From assembly GCF_030209755.1 (NCBI RefSeq), contig NZ_JARVRH010000024.1:170731-234730 (forward strand): 64,000 nucleotides of DNA. Reading direction: 5' to 3'. Both the position numbers and the translations under genes were made by a program. This DNA is from Arthrobacter sp. efr-133-TYG-118. Lineage in GTDB: Bacteria > Actinomycetota > Actinomycetes > Actinomycetales > Micrococcaceae. Below, piece by piece: positions 9,276 through 17,918 of this stretch; the stretch's first letter is position 1; the number at the start of each line of letters is the position of its first letter. Below the pieces are notes generated by a model. The model saw nothing but the letters and a program-made list of their open reading frames with translations, had not been told where the DNA came from and did not search any database.

Positions 9276-9335
9276 GCACGCCTTCCGTTGCTTCGAGGCC
9301 TGTTGCCGGTCATGGCCCGGCGATAAAGTTGAGAT

Positions 9336-9743
9336 GTGCCCCGTTGGCAGGAACTACAGCCTATTCCAGCCCCATGGCAGCGCAGGGATGATGGCATCCT
9401 GCCGCTGTGGTGGGATCGTCTATGCACCGTGACCAGCCCGCAATCCGCGGCCCTTTATGCGGCAGGGCTCTTTACGGAGGACCGCCGCCGCCCGATTGCG
9501 CAATGGTTCAACCCGACCAATGGCGCGGCCCTGCTCGTGGCTCCGGAGACCTCTCCCGAATGGCCCGTCCAACGCTTCGGTATCTTCTACGCACCCCCTG
9601 GCGGCGGATTCACCCGAGTCCATTCCGCCGCCCACGAATGGCACCCGCGGGAGCCGAGGACGCCGCCCACCGAAGATGACGCCTTCCAGTCCGCCGTTGC
9701 CGAAGCAGCGAGGTTCCTGCAAGTGGAAATGGACTTCGTTTGA
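9336..9743 (+). CDS. conserved hypothetical protein
   Basis: 135-aa protein from a GTG start, MPRWQELQPIPAPWQRRDDGILPLWWDRL. It is soluble, rich in Trp and Pro, and has no domain that I recognise. The frame has strong third-position GC bias along its full length and ends before a terminator hairpin, both supporting a real gene. The start could be further downstream. Confidence 0.55.
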   Translation: MPRWQELQPIPAPWQRRDDGILPLWWDRLCTVTSPQSAALYAAGLFTEDRRRPIAQWFNPTNGAALLVAPETSPEWPVQRFGIFYAPPGGGFTRVHSAAHEWHPREPRTPPTEDDAFQSAVAEAARFLQVEMDFV

Positions 9744-9807
9744 CGAACGCGATGAGATTCCGCCATTCGAATAACTGCGCAAATCAGACAAACCGAGGCA
9801 AAAAAGC

Positions 9808-9844
9808 AGGCCCCGCACCTGTAAAACAGGTGCGGGGCCTTTGC
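9808..9844. terminator. bidirectional rho-independent terminator
   Basis: Perfect 15-bp arms (9808-9822 and 9826-9840) enclose an AAA loop. The - strand product is followed by GCTTTTTT, a good terminator for the tRNA-Asn gene to its right. The + strand product is followed by a short TTTG and may end the preceding hypothetical gene. Confidence 0.85.
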
Positions 9845-9845
9845 G

Positions 9846-9918
9846 CTCCTCCGACTGGACTTGAACCAGTAACCCTTCGATTAACAGTCGAATGCTCTGC
9901 CAATTGAGCTACGGAGGA
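9846..9918 (-). tRNA. tRNA-Asn (GTT), copy 1
   Basis: A 73-nt cloverleaf. The acceptor arms TCCTCCG/CGGAGGA are perfect, with discriminator G, anticodon loop CTGTTAA (GTT) and T-arm CTGGTTCAAGTCCAG. It is identical to the tRNA at 11255-11327, including the 5' flanking bases. Confidence 0.95.
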
Positions 9919-10136
9919 ATGAAGCGGTTATGACTTTAGCAAAGGTTTTGCCGCAAGTGAAATCGAGCCCCCGGCACTGCGGGAAGGGCCGCAGAATACC
10001 CCTCCCGGGTATCACCAGTGCTTCGGAGCCGACGCCCTCGCCGAGGATAGGATGGTCCGGCGCGCACGTGGCGCGCACATGGCTCGTACGAAGCGCATCC
10101 GTGACGCATCCCTGGCGCGAAGGAACAGAAGGAAGC

Positions 10137-10907
10137 ATGTCGAACAACTGGTCAGCCGAGGCCAACGTGACGGAAGTTGCCGAGGATGTCTTTTTCGTCC
10201 AAGGCCCTTCAGTCAACTGGACCATCCTCAAGCGGGGCAAGGAATTCACCCTCATTGACACGGGCTATCCCAGGAACTGGCCATTGCTCCAATCGAGCAT
10301 GAATTTCCTTGGACTGGCTATGGAAAATGCTGCCGGAGTTCTCCTGACGCATGGTCACTCGGATCACATCGGCAATGCCGCGAGAATATCCGCAATGGGC
10401 ATTCCGGTATTTGCGTCCCATGCGGAGTTGCCAAACATCCGCCGGGAGGTCCTCGAACAGGTCACCGTCAAGGATCTTGGTTTGCGGATCCTCCGCCCCA
10501 GGGTCGGCGCGTGGGCCGTACACGCCATCCGATCCGGGGGCCTGTCCGACGTCGCGGTCCCGGGTGTCGCCGCGATGACCCAGGACATTCTGGACGCGCT
10601 CCCGGGATCTCCCCGGATCATTGCCACTGGCGGGCACACCAGCGGCCATGCGTCCTTCTTCGTCCCTTCAGCCAAGGCAGTGGTGACCGGGGACGCGCTC
10701 GTCACTGGACACGCCGTCAGTCCGGTCCGCGGTCCGCAGTTGTTGCCCGCTGTCTTCCACCACCGCCCGGCGGAGACCTTTGCCAGCGTTGACGTTCTCG
10801 GGCAACTGGGCGCTGCGACCATCCTGCCGGGTCATGGACCGGTGGTGACCGTGCTCGACGGGACAATCGAGCTCGTCTCTGACGGAAGGTACTCCCCTTT
10901 CGCTTGA
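10137..10907 (+). CDS. MBL-fold metallo-hydrolase
   Basis: 256-aa metallo-beta-lactamase-fold hydrolase. The HxHxDH zinc motif is intact (H72, H74, D76, H77 in LTHGHSDHIG). It is followed by a His in GGHTSGHASFF, the bridging Asp in VVTGDALVTG and the last His in ILPGHGP. The family ranges from lactonases to thioesterases and RNA processing; nothing here fixes the substrate, though the short, single-domain form resembles glyoxalase II-like or lactonase-like members. The start at 10137 is set by GGAAG six bases upstream. It lies alone between two identical tRNA-Asn genes that run the opposite way. Confidence 0.9.
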   Translation: MSNNWSAEANVTEVAEDVFFVQGPSVNWTILKRGKEFTLIDTGYPRNWPLLQSSMNFLGLAMENAAGVLLTHGHSDHIGNAARISAMGIPVFASHAELPNIRREVLEQVTVKDLGLRILRPRVGAWAVHAIRSGGLSDVAVPGVAAMTQDILDALPGSPRIIATGGHTSGHASFFVPSAKAVVTGDALVTGHAVSPVRGPQLLPAVFHHRPAETFASVDVLGQLGAATILPGHGPVVTVLDGTIELVSDGRYSPFA

Positions 10908-11023
10908 GTCGGCAGCCTTCCGCCCGGGTACGCGCATCGGAGCCTCAGTGGAAGGGCGGGATCTCGGTGACGGGAGGTCCATGACCAGATCCAGGCCGAC
11001 GGGATCGACGATCTATGGACACC

Positions 11024-11193
11024 GTCGGATTCTGCTGGATCATTCTTTTCGCCGAAGTTGCCGGTCCCGTGATTCCGCGGGCCCGGAATTTGTCCATTCG
11101 AATGATTGAGCAGAAAGCGACATCCGAGCGAAGACGATCCCGGGACGGACATGACCAGCCCGGGTTTTACACACGTTTTGTCCTATAACCCGG
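11024..11193 (+). repeat. 170-bp dispersed repeat, copy A
   Basis: This segment recurs at 32515-32683 on the opposite strand, with about 13 differences in my hand alignment. It contains the perfect palindrome CATTCGAATG and an ATTCCG/CGGAAT inverted pair. In both places it lies just downstream of a gene and reads in that gene's direction. The conserved block ends abruptly on both sides. See the findings. Confidence 0.9.
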
Positions 11194-11210
11194 TAAATGC
11201 GCAAGACGCC

Positions 11211-11246
11211 AAAAATCCCCGCCCTCTACCGAGGACGGGGATTTTT
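11211..11246. terminator. bidirectional rho-independent terminator
   Basis: The arms 11211-11226 and 11231-11246 (AAAAATCCCCG... and ...CGGGGATTTTT) pair with one mismatch and give a T-run on both strands. It ends the second tRNA-Asn transcript (-) and possibly the transcript through repeat A (+). Confidence 0.8.
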
Positions 11247-11254
11247 GAGTAGCG

Positions 11255-11327
11255 CTCCTCCGACTGGACTTGAACCAGTAACCCTTCGATTAACAGTCGA
11301 ATGCTCTGCCAATTGAGCTACGGAGGA
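11255..11327 (-). tRNA. tRNA-Asn (GTT), copy 2
   Basis: 73-nt gene identical in sequence to the copy at 9846-9918, with anticodon GTT. The first bases of the 5' flank (AATGAAGCG on the + strand) are also shared. It lies just downstream of dnaG on the same strand. Confidence 0.95.
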
Positions 11328-11390
11328 ATGAAGCGTGTACAAGCCTAACAAAGGGCTGCCGGGAAACGAAATCGGCGCCGGGGAAGGCCT

Positions 11391-13343
11391 TCAGCTGTCC
11401 ATGCGGAGGGCGCGGCGCTGCATTTCCAGCTGCATGAGTTCCCGGTTGAGGCGTTGGAACTCCTCCGGCTGGGCCGAGGCATCCAAGCGCTGCAATTGGC
11501 CCATCTTGTCCGCCTTGACCCTGGTGATCTGCAATTCGAAAAGCCGGGCCAAAATGTCGCGGCAGTAGCGCTGAAGCGCTTCGGGCGTGCTGGCCGGCAG
11601 CGGAACGACGGCAAGCTCGGAGACCAGGCCTTGGAGCGGTTCCGGAACTTCCTGGCGGATCCCTTCCACCCAGGCCACAGGGTCTCCCGCGTGGGCCAGC
11701 CCGGCGGCCCGAACTGCCGTGTGTACCGCGGAGTAGGCCGGAGTCACGAAATGGCATGCCTCAAAGCGTTCCCATGCTCCACCGCTAAGCGCAGCTTCGC
11801 CTCCCAGGACGGCAGGATTCTGGATGACCACTTCGAGGGCCTGCCGCTCCATGGCTGCGATAGGATCGCGGGGATCCGGGCGCATGAAGGAGATGGGAGC
11901 GTCCGACGGCGGTGCTGCCGCCGGCTGGCCGGCCTGGCCCGGCGTTGTGCCCTGCCCTGCCCCCGGGGCTCCTGCCGTTCCCGCAGTTCCTGCGGTGCCC
12001 GCCGCGGCGGAAGCAGCGCGCTTGGCAGCCAAACCCACGGCCCGGCTGACCTCCTCGATGGGCATGCCGAGCCAGCCTGCCAGCTCGCGGACATACGCCG
12101 GACGGATGCCGGAATCCCTGATCTGTGCCACCACAGGGGCCGACTCCCGCAGGGCTGCGACCCTGCCTTCCACGGTGTCCAGGTTGTGGCGTTTAAGGGA
12201 GGCCCTGATAGCGAATTCGAAGAGCGGCCGGCGGGTGCCGATCAGGTCCCGGACAGCCGCGTCCCCCTTGAGCTGGCGCAAATCGCACGGATCGGCCCCG
12301 GTGGGTTCCACGGCCACGTAAGTCTGCGCGACGAAACGCTGGTCTTCCTCGAAGGCGCGGAGTGCCGCCTTCTGCCCGGCGGCGTCGCCGTCGAAGGTGA
12401 AGATGACCTCTCCCCCGGTGCCGTCGTCGGACAGCAAGCGGCGGGCGATCTTGATGTGGTCAGTACCGAAAGCCGTGCCGCACGTGGCCACAGCGGTACC
12501 GACTCCGGCAAGGTGGCAGGCCATGACGTCCGTGTACCCCTCTACCACCACCAGCTGCCGGTCCTTGGCGATGTTCCGCTTGGCGAGGTCGATCCCGTAG
12601 AGGACCTGGGATTTCTTGTAGAGCACGGTCTCCGGAGTGTTCAGGTACTTCGGGCCCTGGTCGTCCTCGTAGAGCTTGCGGGCTCCGAAGCCGATGGTGT
12701 CGCCGGCGATGTCCCGGATGGGCCAGATGAGCCGGCCGCGGAAGCGGTCGTAGATGCCCCTATTGCCTTCGGAAAACATCCCGGTCAGCTTCAACTCGGC
12801 ATCAGTGAATCCGCGTCCGCGCAGGTGTTTCAGGAGTGAGTCCCAACCCTGAGGCGCGTAGCCGACGCCGAACTGTTCGGCTGCGGTCCGATCGAAACCG
12901 CGCCCGTGGAGGAAGTTGCGGCCCTCGGCGGCACCTGCCGTGAGCAGTTGGGCACGGAAGAACTCGTCGGCGATCTTGTGGGCATCCAGCAGCCGTTGGC
13001 GCTTACCGACCTCTTCGCGGTTGGGACCGGTGCCCCCGTCTTCATAGCGGAGCTCGTAGCCGATCCGGGCTGCGAGCTTTTCCACGGCTTCGTGGAAGGA
13101 GCTGTGGTCCATCTTCTGGACGAAGGAGATGGCATCGCCGTCTTCACCGCAGCCGAAGCAATGGTACCGGCCTACCTGCGGACGGACAGTGAACGACGGC
13201 GAGCGCTCGTCGTGGAAGGGACAGAGGCCCTTGAAGGTGCCCAGTCCGGCACCCTTGAGGGTGACGTAACCGTCCACTACTTCCTTGATATCGGTGCGCT
13301 GGCGTACTTCGTCGATATCTTCACGTTTGATCAGGCCAGCCAC
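11391..13343 (-). CDS. dnaG: DNA primase
   Basis: 650-aa primase that lays RNA primers for replication with DnaB helicase. The CHC2 zinc-binding domain is at the N-terminus (C41, H44, C62, C65 in LCPFHDE and YHCFGCGEDGD). The RNA-polymerase core and TOPRIM domain follow, with LVVVEGYTDVMACHLAG and FTFDGDAAGQKAALRAF carrying the acidic metal ligands. An Ala/Gly/Thr-rich linker (about residues 440-470) joins the C-terminal DnaB-interacting region. The length is normal for actinobacteria. It forms a - strand series with dusB and dgt upstream. Confidence 0.97.
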   Translation of the reverse strand: MAGLIKREDIDEVRQRTDIKEVVDGYVTLKGAGLGTFKGLCPFHDERSPSFTVRPQVGRYHCFGCGEDGDAISFVQKMDHSSFHEAVEKLAARIGYELRYEDGGTGPNREEVGKRQRLLDAHKIADEFFRAQLLTAGAAEGRNFLHGRGFDRTAAEQFGVGYAPQGWDSLLKHLRGRGFTDAELKLTGMFSEGNRGIYDRFRGRLIWPIRDIAGDTIGFGARKLYEDDQGPKYLNTPETVLYKKSQVLYGIDLAKRNIAKDRQLVVVEGYTDVMACHLAGVGTAVATCGTAFGTDHIKIARRLLSDDGTGGEVIFTFDGDAAGQKAALRAFEEDQRFVAQTYVAVEPTGADPCDLRQLKGDAAVRDLIGTRRPLFEFAIRASLKRHNLDTVEGRVAALRESAPVVAQIRDSGIRPAYVRELAGWLGMPIEEVSRAVGLAAKRAASAAAGTAGTAGTAGAPGAGQGTTPGQAGQPAAAPPSDAPISFMRPDPRDPIAAMERQALEVVIQNPAVLGGEAALSGGAWERFEACHFVTPAYSAVHTAVRAAGLAHAGDPVAWVEGIRQEVPEPLQGLVSELAVVPLPASTPEALQRYCRDILARLFELQITRVKADKMGQLQRLDASAQPEEFQRLNRELMQLEMQRRALRMDS

Positions 13344-13404
13344 GTCACCATCCTAGTCGCTCCGCGCGGGCGGTCCTTGAGCGGGCCGGCAACCCGACGG
13401 TCGC

Positions 13405-14715
13405 CTACCAGAGCGACGGCAGGCTGCCCACTAGCCGTTCGTACATCGCCAGCGCCGAAGCGTCTGTCAGGGACGCCACCTGGTCGATGACAACGCGAAG
13501 CCGGGCGCCGTCGTCGGGGGCGTCCCGCCAGTCCGCAGCGAACATCGGTTCCAGGTGCCGGTCTCCGCTCGCGTTGAGCACGCCCACCAAGGCGTGCAGG
13601 ACTTCGCGCTGGCGCTCATAGACGGGCTGCCGATGGTCGGTGGAGATCACGAACGTCGTGGCAAGGCCTTTCATGGCGGCGATCTCCGTGACGGTTTCCT
13701 CGGGGACCATGAGTTCGGCGCCGTAGCGGGTGAGGTGGTCCGGGCCGAAACGGGCGCGCGTGGTCTCCAGGGCGCTTTGGCAGAACCGGCCGATCAACTG
13801 GCTCGTCATGTCCTTCAGCGCAGCCATCGACTTGCGGCTGCCATCGGCCTCGCGGACCCACACGCTCGTGGCTTCGAGGCGGGCCAGGGCGGCATCTATT
13901 TCGGCGGGATCGTTGTGGGGCAGGTACCACTGTTTGGTGTACCCCACCACGCGGGCCCGGTGATCCGGATTGTCCAGCCACTTCAGCTGGAAATGGCCGG
14001 CAACGATGGCATCCTCAACGTCGTGGACGGAGTACGAGATATCGTCGGCCAGGTCCATCACCTGGGCCTCTATGCAGGAGCGGTTGCCGGGCGCACCGTC
14101 ACGAAGCCAGGCGAAAACGGGCAGATCGTCCTCATAAGCGCCGAATTTGCTGCTCCGCTGTCCGTGGATGACGGGGGCGTCGACGGCGGACCAAGGGTAT
14201 TTGGACGCGGCGTCAAGGCTGGCCCTCGTCAGGTTCAAGCCCGCAGGCCGGCCGTCAGCAGCGAGGACCTTGGGTTCAAGGCGGGTCAGGAGGCGCAGGG
14301 TCTGGGCGTTGCCTTCGAAGCCACCGATTCCATGGGCTACCTCGTTGAGCGCGGATTCCCCGTTGTGGCCGAAAGGCGGGTGGCCAAGATCGTGGCTCAG
14401 GCACGCCGTGTCCACGACATCCGGATCGCAACCGAGCGCGCGGCCCAACTCGCGGCCCACCTGGGCCACTTCAAGACTGTGCGTCAGGCGGGTGCGGACG
14501 AAGTCGTCGGTGTCCGGGGCCACCACTTGGGTCTTGGCCCCGAGCCGCCGGAGGGCTGACGAATGCAGCACTCTTGCCCGGTCCCTCTCGAAGTCCGAGC
14601 GGTAGGTATTCTTCCGGGATTCCTGGACCCAGCGGGCCGAGTCGGCCTCCACGTAGCCTGGAATGCCCGTTGCGTTTTCGGCCGGGCGTGCTGCAGACAT
14701 CGCTTCAGTTCCCAT
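13405..14715 (-). CDS. dgt: deoxyguanosinetriphosphate triphosphohydrolase-like protein
   Basis: 436-aa HD-domain enzyme that cleaves dGTP (or other dNTPs) to nucleoside and triphosphate. The metal-binding residues are visible: H79 in RLTHSLEVAQ, H108-D109 in CLSHDLGHPPFGHNGE, and a later Asp in LADDISYSVHDVEDA. The start at 14715 is supported by GGAGG nine bases upstream; ATG 14700 is less well placed. The gene lies between dusB and dnaG as in many actinobacteria, where it is usually annotated as dGTPase type 2. Confidence 0.93.
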   Translation of the reverse strand: MGTEAMSAARPAENATGIPGYVEADSARWVQESRKNTYRSDFERDRARVLHSSALRRLGAKTQVVAPDTDDFVRTRLTHSLEVAQVGRELGRALGCDPDVVDTACLSHDLGHPPFGHNGESALNEVAHGIGGFEGNAQTLRLLTRLEPKVLAADGRPAGLNLTRASLDAASKYPWSAVDAPVIHGQRSSKFGAYEDDLPVFAWLRDGAPGNRSCIEAQVMDLADDISYSVHDVEDAIVAGHFQLKWLDNPDHRARVVGYTKQWYLPHNDPAEIDAALARLEATSVWVREADGSRKSMAALKDMTSQLIGRFCQSALETTRARFGPDHLTRYGAELMVPEETVTEIAAMKGLATTFVISTDHRQPVYERQREVLHALVGVLNASGDRHLEPMFAADWRDAPDDGARLRVVIDQVASLTDASALAMYERLVGSLPSLW

Positions 14716-14828
14716 GGGTATCTGCCTCCTCCGCTTGCCGTGCACCGGCGTCTCTTCAGCCAGTGCCTATGCAGCCAGTTTTCCACGACTCCGGCCGTGC
14801 GCGTGCACGCGGCGACCCGGGCCGCGCT

Positions 14829-16010
14829 TTAGCCGCCTGAGACGTCGAGTTCGGCTGCGGCGATATCGCGCGTCTGATCCGCATCCATCTGCCGGCTGAG
14901 CAGCCAGTCCTTGGGCAAGGCCGGCCTCTTGGGGGAACCTGCGCGTCCGCGCGGACCCTCCGAGTCGACGCCCGGGTACGGCAGGTCCATGTCCAGTTGG
15001 TCCAGGAGCTCGCGCAGGACCTCGAGGGTTGGCACGGTGGCCAGTTTGGCGCGCAGTTCCCCGCCCACCACATAGCCCTTGAAGTACCAGGCCATGTGCT
15101 TGCGGATCTCGCGCAGCGCCTTGTACTCGTCGTTGCCGAAGGTTTCGATCATGAGCTCGGCGTGGCGGTAGACGCCGTCGGCCACCTCGCGCAGGCCCGG
15201 ACGGTGGCGCTGATCGCTTCCTTCAAACGCGGCCTGGAGGTCACCAAAGAGCCACGGTCGGCCTTGGCAGCCGCGGCCCACCACGACGCCGTCGATCCCG
15301 GTTTCGCGCACCATGCGGACTGCGTCTTCGGCGGACCAGATATCGCCGTTGCCCAGGACGGGAATGTCCGGGAGGGCTTCGCGCAGCCGTGCGATGGCGG
15401 ACCAGTCGGCCTGGCCGGAGTAGAACTGTGCGGCCGTGCGGCCGTGGAGCGCGACGGCGGCAACGCCGGAATCGCGGGCGATGCGGCCGGCGTCGAGGTA
15501 CGTAAGGTGGTCCTCGTCAATGCCCTTGCGCATCTTGATAGTCAGCGGGATATCGCCCTTGGAGGCTTCCTTGACGGCGGTCTGGACGATCGAGGTGAAG
15601 AGGTCAATCTTCCAGGGAAGGGCGGATCCGCCGCCGCGCCGGGTGACCTTGGGCACGGGACAGCCGAAGTTGAGGTCGATGTGGTCCGCCCGGTCTTCTT
15701 CGACGAGCATGCGAACGGCCTGGCCCACGGTGACAGGGTCCACGCCGTACAACTGCACAGAACGCACCTTTTCGTCGTCGTCGTGGGAGATGATGCGCAA
15801 CGATTCCGGCGTGCGCTCCACCAGGGCACGGGATGTCACCATCTCCGCGACGTACAGACCGCCGCCGTATTCACGGCACAGCCGACGGAAAGCCGAGTTG
15901 GTGATCCCGGCCATCGGGGCAAGGATCACTGGGGTGTCCACGGTGATCCGGCCGAGCTGCAGCGGGGGCAGTTCAAGCTTGGGCGAAGGGGGCGTTGCTA
16001 CTACAGTCAC
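14829..16010 (-). CDS. dusB: tRNA-dihydrouridine synthase
   Basis: 393-aa FMN-dependent enzyme that reduces uridines in the tRNA D-loop. The TIM-barrel N-terminus carries ILAPMAGITNSAFRRLCREYGG. The catalytic Cys is C117 in LNFGCPVPKVTRRGGGSAL, and the FMN/phosphate segments GNGDIWSAEDA and VVVGRGCQGRPWLF follow. The small C-terminal helical domain is present. The dusB assignment rests on overall resemblance to the bacterial DusB subgroup. Confidence 0.93.
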   Translation of the reverse strand: MTVVATPPSPKLELPPLQLGRITVDTPVILAPMAGITNSAFRRLCREYGGGLYVAEMVTSRALVERTPESLRIISHDDDEKVRSVQLYGVDPVTVGQAVRMLVEEDRADHIDLNFGCPVPKVTRRGGGSALPWKIDLFTSIVQTAVKEASKGDIPLTIKMRKGIDEDHLTYLDAGRIARDSGVAAVALHGRTAAQFYSGQADWSAIARLREALPDIPVLGNGDIWSAEDAVRMVRETGIDGVVVGRGCQGRPWLFGDLQAAFEGSDQRHRPGLREVADGVYRHAELMIETFGNDEYKALREIRKHMAWYFKGYVVGGELRAKLATVPTLEVLRELLDQLDMDLPYPGVDSEGPRGRAGSPKRPALPKDWLLSRQMDADQTRDIAAAELDVSGG

Positions 16011-16115
16011 CCGTCCATTGTCTCAGACTGGAGCTTGCCGAATACGTGGGTGCGGGCCGACAGCTACGGCCCGGAACGCAGCGCCCGGGCCGCACCCACG
16101 CTCTCAAGGCGGGGC

Positions 16116-16727
16116 TCAGAGCAGCCAGCCGTTGTCTTCTGCGATCCGCACAGCCTCGGCACGGGTCCGGCCACCGGTCTTGGCCATCGCGGCGGACAGG
16201 TAGTTCCGCACGGTCCCTTCGGAAAGCATCGTCGACTTCGCGATGTCGGCCACCGTTCCGCCGTCGGACGCTGCCTTGAGCACCTCTCCTTCGCGTTCGG
16301 TCAATGGGCTGTCTCCCGCGGTCAAGGATTCCGCGGCGAGCACAGGGTCCACCACCCTGAGCCCCTGATGGACGCGTCGCACCGCTTCGGCCAATTGCCG
16401 CGCGGGCGTGTCCTTGACGACGAATCCTGAGGCACCGGCCTGCATGGCGCGCTTGAGGTAGCCGGGCCGTCCGAAGGTGGTCACCATGAGGACCCGGCAC
16501 GACGGCGCGGCCCGCCGCACGGCCGCTGCCGCGCTGATCCCGTCCAGGCCGGGCATCTCGACGTCGAGCATCGCCACATCGGCGGAGTGCTCGACGACGG
16601 CGGCCGCCACCCCTGTCCCGTCGCCCAGTTCAGCGACCACCTCGATGTCCTGCTCCAGTCCGAGTAAAGCCGCCAGTGCTCCGCGCACGAGCGCCTGGTC
16701 GTCCGCGATCACCAATCGGATGCTCAT
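16116..16727 (-). CDS. response regulator, NarL/LuxR type
   Basis: 203-aa two-domain regulator. The receiver domain has D9/D10, the phosphoacceptor D55 (VAMLDVEMPG) and the conserved Lys in VVKDTPARQ. The C-terminal LuxR helix-turn-helix (about 140-200) includes LTEREGEVLKAASDGGTVADIAKSTMLSEGTVRNYLS. Its ATG overlaps the stop of the sensor kinase (ATGA), so the two are a pair. The neighbouring ABC exporter is its likely target, by analogy with DesKR- and LiaRS-like systems. Confidence 0.93.
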   Translation of the reverse strand: MSIRLVIADDQALVRGALAALLGLEQDIEVVAELGDGTGVAAAVVEHSADVAMLDVEMPGLDGISAAAAVRRAAPSCRVLMVTTFGRPGYLKRAMQAGASGFVVKDTPARQLAEAVRRVHQGLRVVDPVLAAESLTAGDSPLTEREGEVLKAASDGGTVADIAKSTMLSEGTVRNYLSAAMAKTGGRTRAEAVRIAEDNGWLL

Positions 16728-17896
16728 ACCTCCACCGCCAATCTGAACCCTCCCAGGTCACTCGGGCCAATGCTGACCGTTCCTCCGGCGGTGCCCACGC
16801 GTTCGCAGATCCCGGCCAGTCCGTTCCCGGAGCGGCCTCCGGAGGCCGGGCCGACGCCGTCGTCCTCCACCAGAACGCTCGACGCCGTCAACCGGACGCG
16901 GCAGCGCGCGGCACCGGAGTGCCGCACAACGTTAGTGACGCCTTCGCGCAGGACCCAGCCGAAGAGCTCCCGGTGCCGTGCGGGAACCTGCTCCACGGTT
17001 CCCGGCAATTCGGCGTCGATCCCGGCCGATTCCAATGCCGTCCGGGCAATAGCGAGCTCCGCCAGGACGTTGACGCCGCGGTATCCGGCCACCGTGGCCC
17101 GGACGTCGGCGAGCGCACCGCGGGCCAAGTCCTGCACCGCGGAAATCTCGGCAGCCGCCCGGTCCCGGGCAGGGTAGTCGCCAGGGACGGTGTCCAGTAT
17201 CCGGCCGGCCAACTCGGCCTTCACGGCGATCACCGTCAAGGAGTGTCCCAGGATGTCGTGCATGTCCCGGGCCACGCGGCTGCGCTCAGCGGCCACGGCT
17301 GCGTCGGCCAGTTCAGTCTGCGCTTCCCGGAGCCGTGCGGTCTGCCGGATCAGCCGCGCGAAGGCGGACATCATGAGGCCGAGGGACAAGATGATCCCGG
17401 CCTGGAGCAAGGCCTGCTCCCCGTTGCCCGTCACCAGCTGGGTGGAAAAGGAGGCGAGGGACAAGGCGACGATGAGGAAGAAATCGGTGCGCGGCGGAAG
17501 GGACGTCATCGCGATGGCGCAGGCGAGGAACGTCCAGGTCCACAAGGCCTCCCTTCCGATGATGAGGATCATCAGCCCGTTCAGCGCCAGCAGGACACAG
17601 ACGGACACGATGCCCGCCCGGACGCCCAGGCGCCAACTGATCTGCGGGAGGAAGACGTAAGCGGCGAAGAACACGATCAGGGACGCCGAAGCCGCCGCTT
17701 TCCAGGCCAGCGGTTCGTCAACGGACCACACGATGTTCCACGTCGGCCAGGCCCAGAGCAGGATGGAGAGTCCCGCACCGATGAACCAGCCTCGTGGCCC
17801 GGGACCGCTGAACATGGAACCACGGAACATGGTGCCGCTGAACACGTTTCCGGTGAACACGTCCCTGAAGGAGGTTCCGCCTGAGTTGCTGGTCAT
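16724..17896 (-). CDS. sensor histidine kinase (HisKA_3 family)
   Basis: 390-aa membrane kinase with about six hydrophobic segments (residues 35-180), a HisKA_3 dimerisation domain with phospho-His H213 (ARDMHDILGHSLTVIAVK), and an HATPase domain (LREGVTNVVRHSGA, then NGLAGICERV). I start at ATG 17896; 17926 would overlap the upstream permease gene's stop. The N-terminus is odd: four tandem five-residue units ending F-x-G (residues 12-31). The gene lies 22 bp after the ABC permease gene and overlaps the regulator, so the four genes form one operon. Confidence 0.92.
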   Translation of the reverse strand: MTSNSGGTSFRDVFTGNVFSGTMFRGSMFSGPGPRGWFIGAGLSILLWAWPTWNIVWSVDEPLAWKAAASASLIVFFAAYVFLPQISWRLGVRAGIVSVCVLLALNGLMILIIGREALWTWTFLACAIAMTSLPPRTDFFLIVALSLASFSTQLVTGNGEQALLQAGIILSLGLMMSAFARLIRQTARLREAQTELADAAVAAERSRVARDMHDILGHSLTVIAVKAELAGRILDTVPGDYPARDRAAAEISAVQDLARGALADVRATVAGYRGVNVLAELAIARTALESAGIDAELPGTVEQVPARHRELFGWVLREGVTNVVRHSGAARCRVRLTASSVLVEDDGVGPASGGRSGNGLAGICERVGTAGGTVSIGPSDLGGFRLAVEV

Positions 17897-17918
17897 GGTG
17901 CCTACCCTAGCGGCCGGT

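Noticed and set aside
10832..11152. Shared reading frame (SSSLGC...NHSNGQIP...) in repeats A and B as a conserved small protein
   Set aside because: The copies differ by non-conservative changes and have different starts and ends; an RNA or DNA element is more likely.
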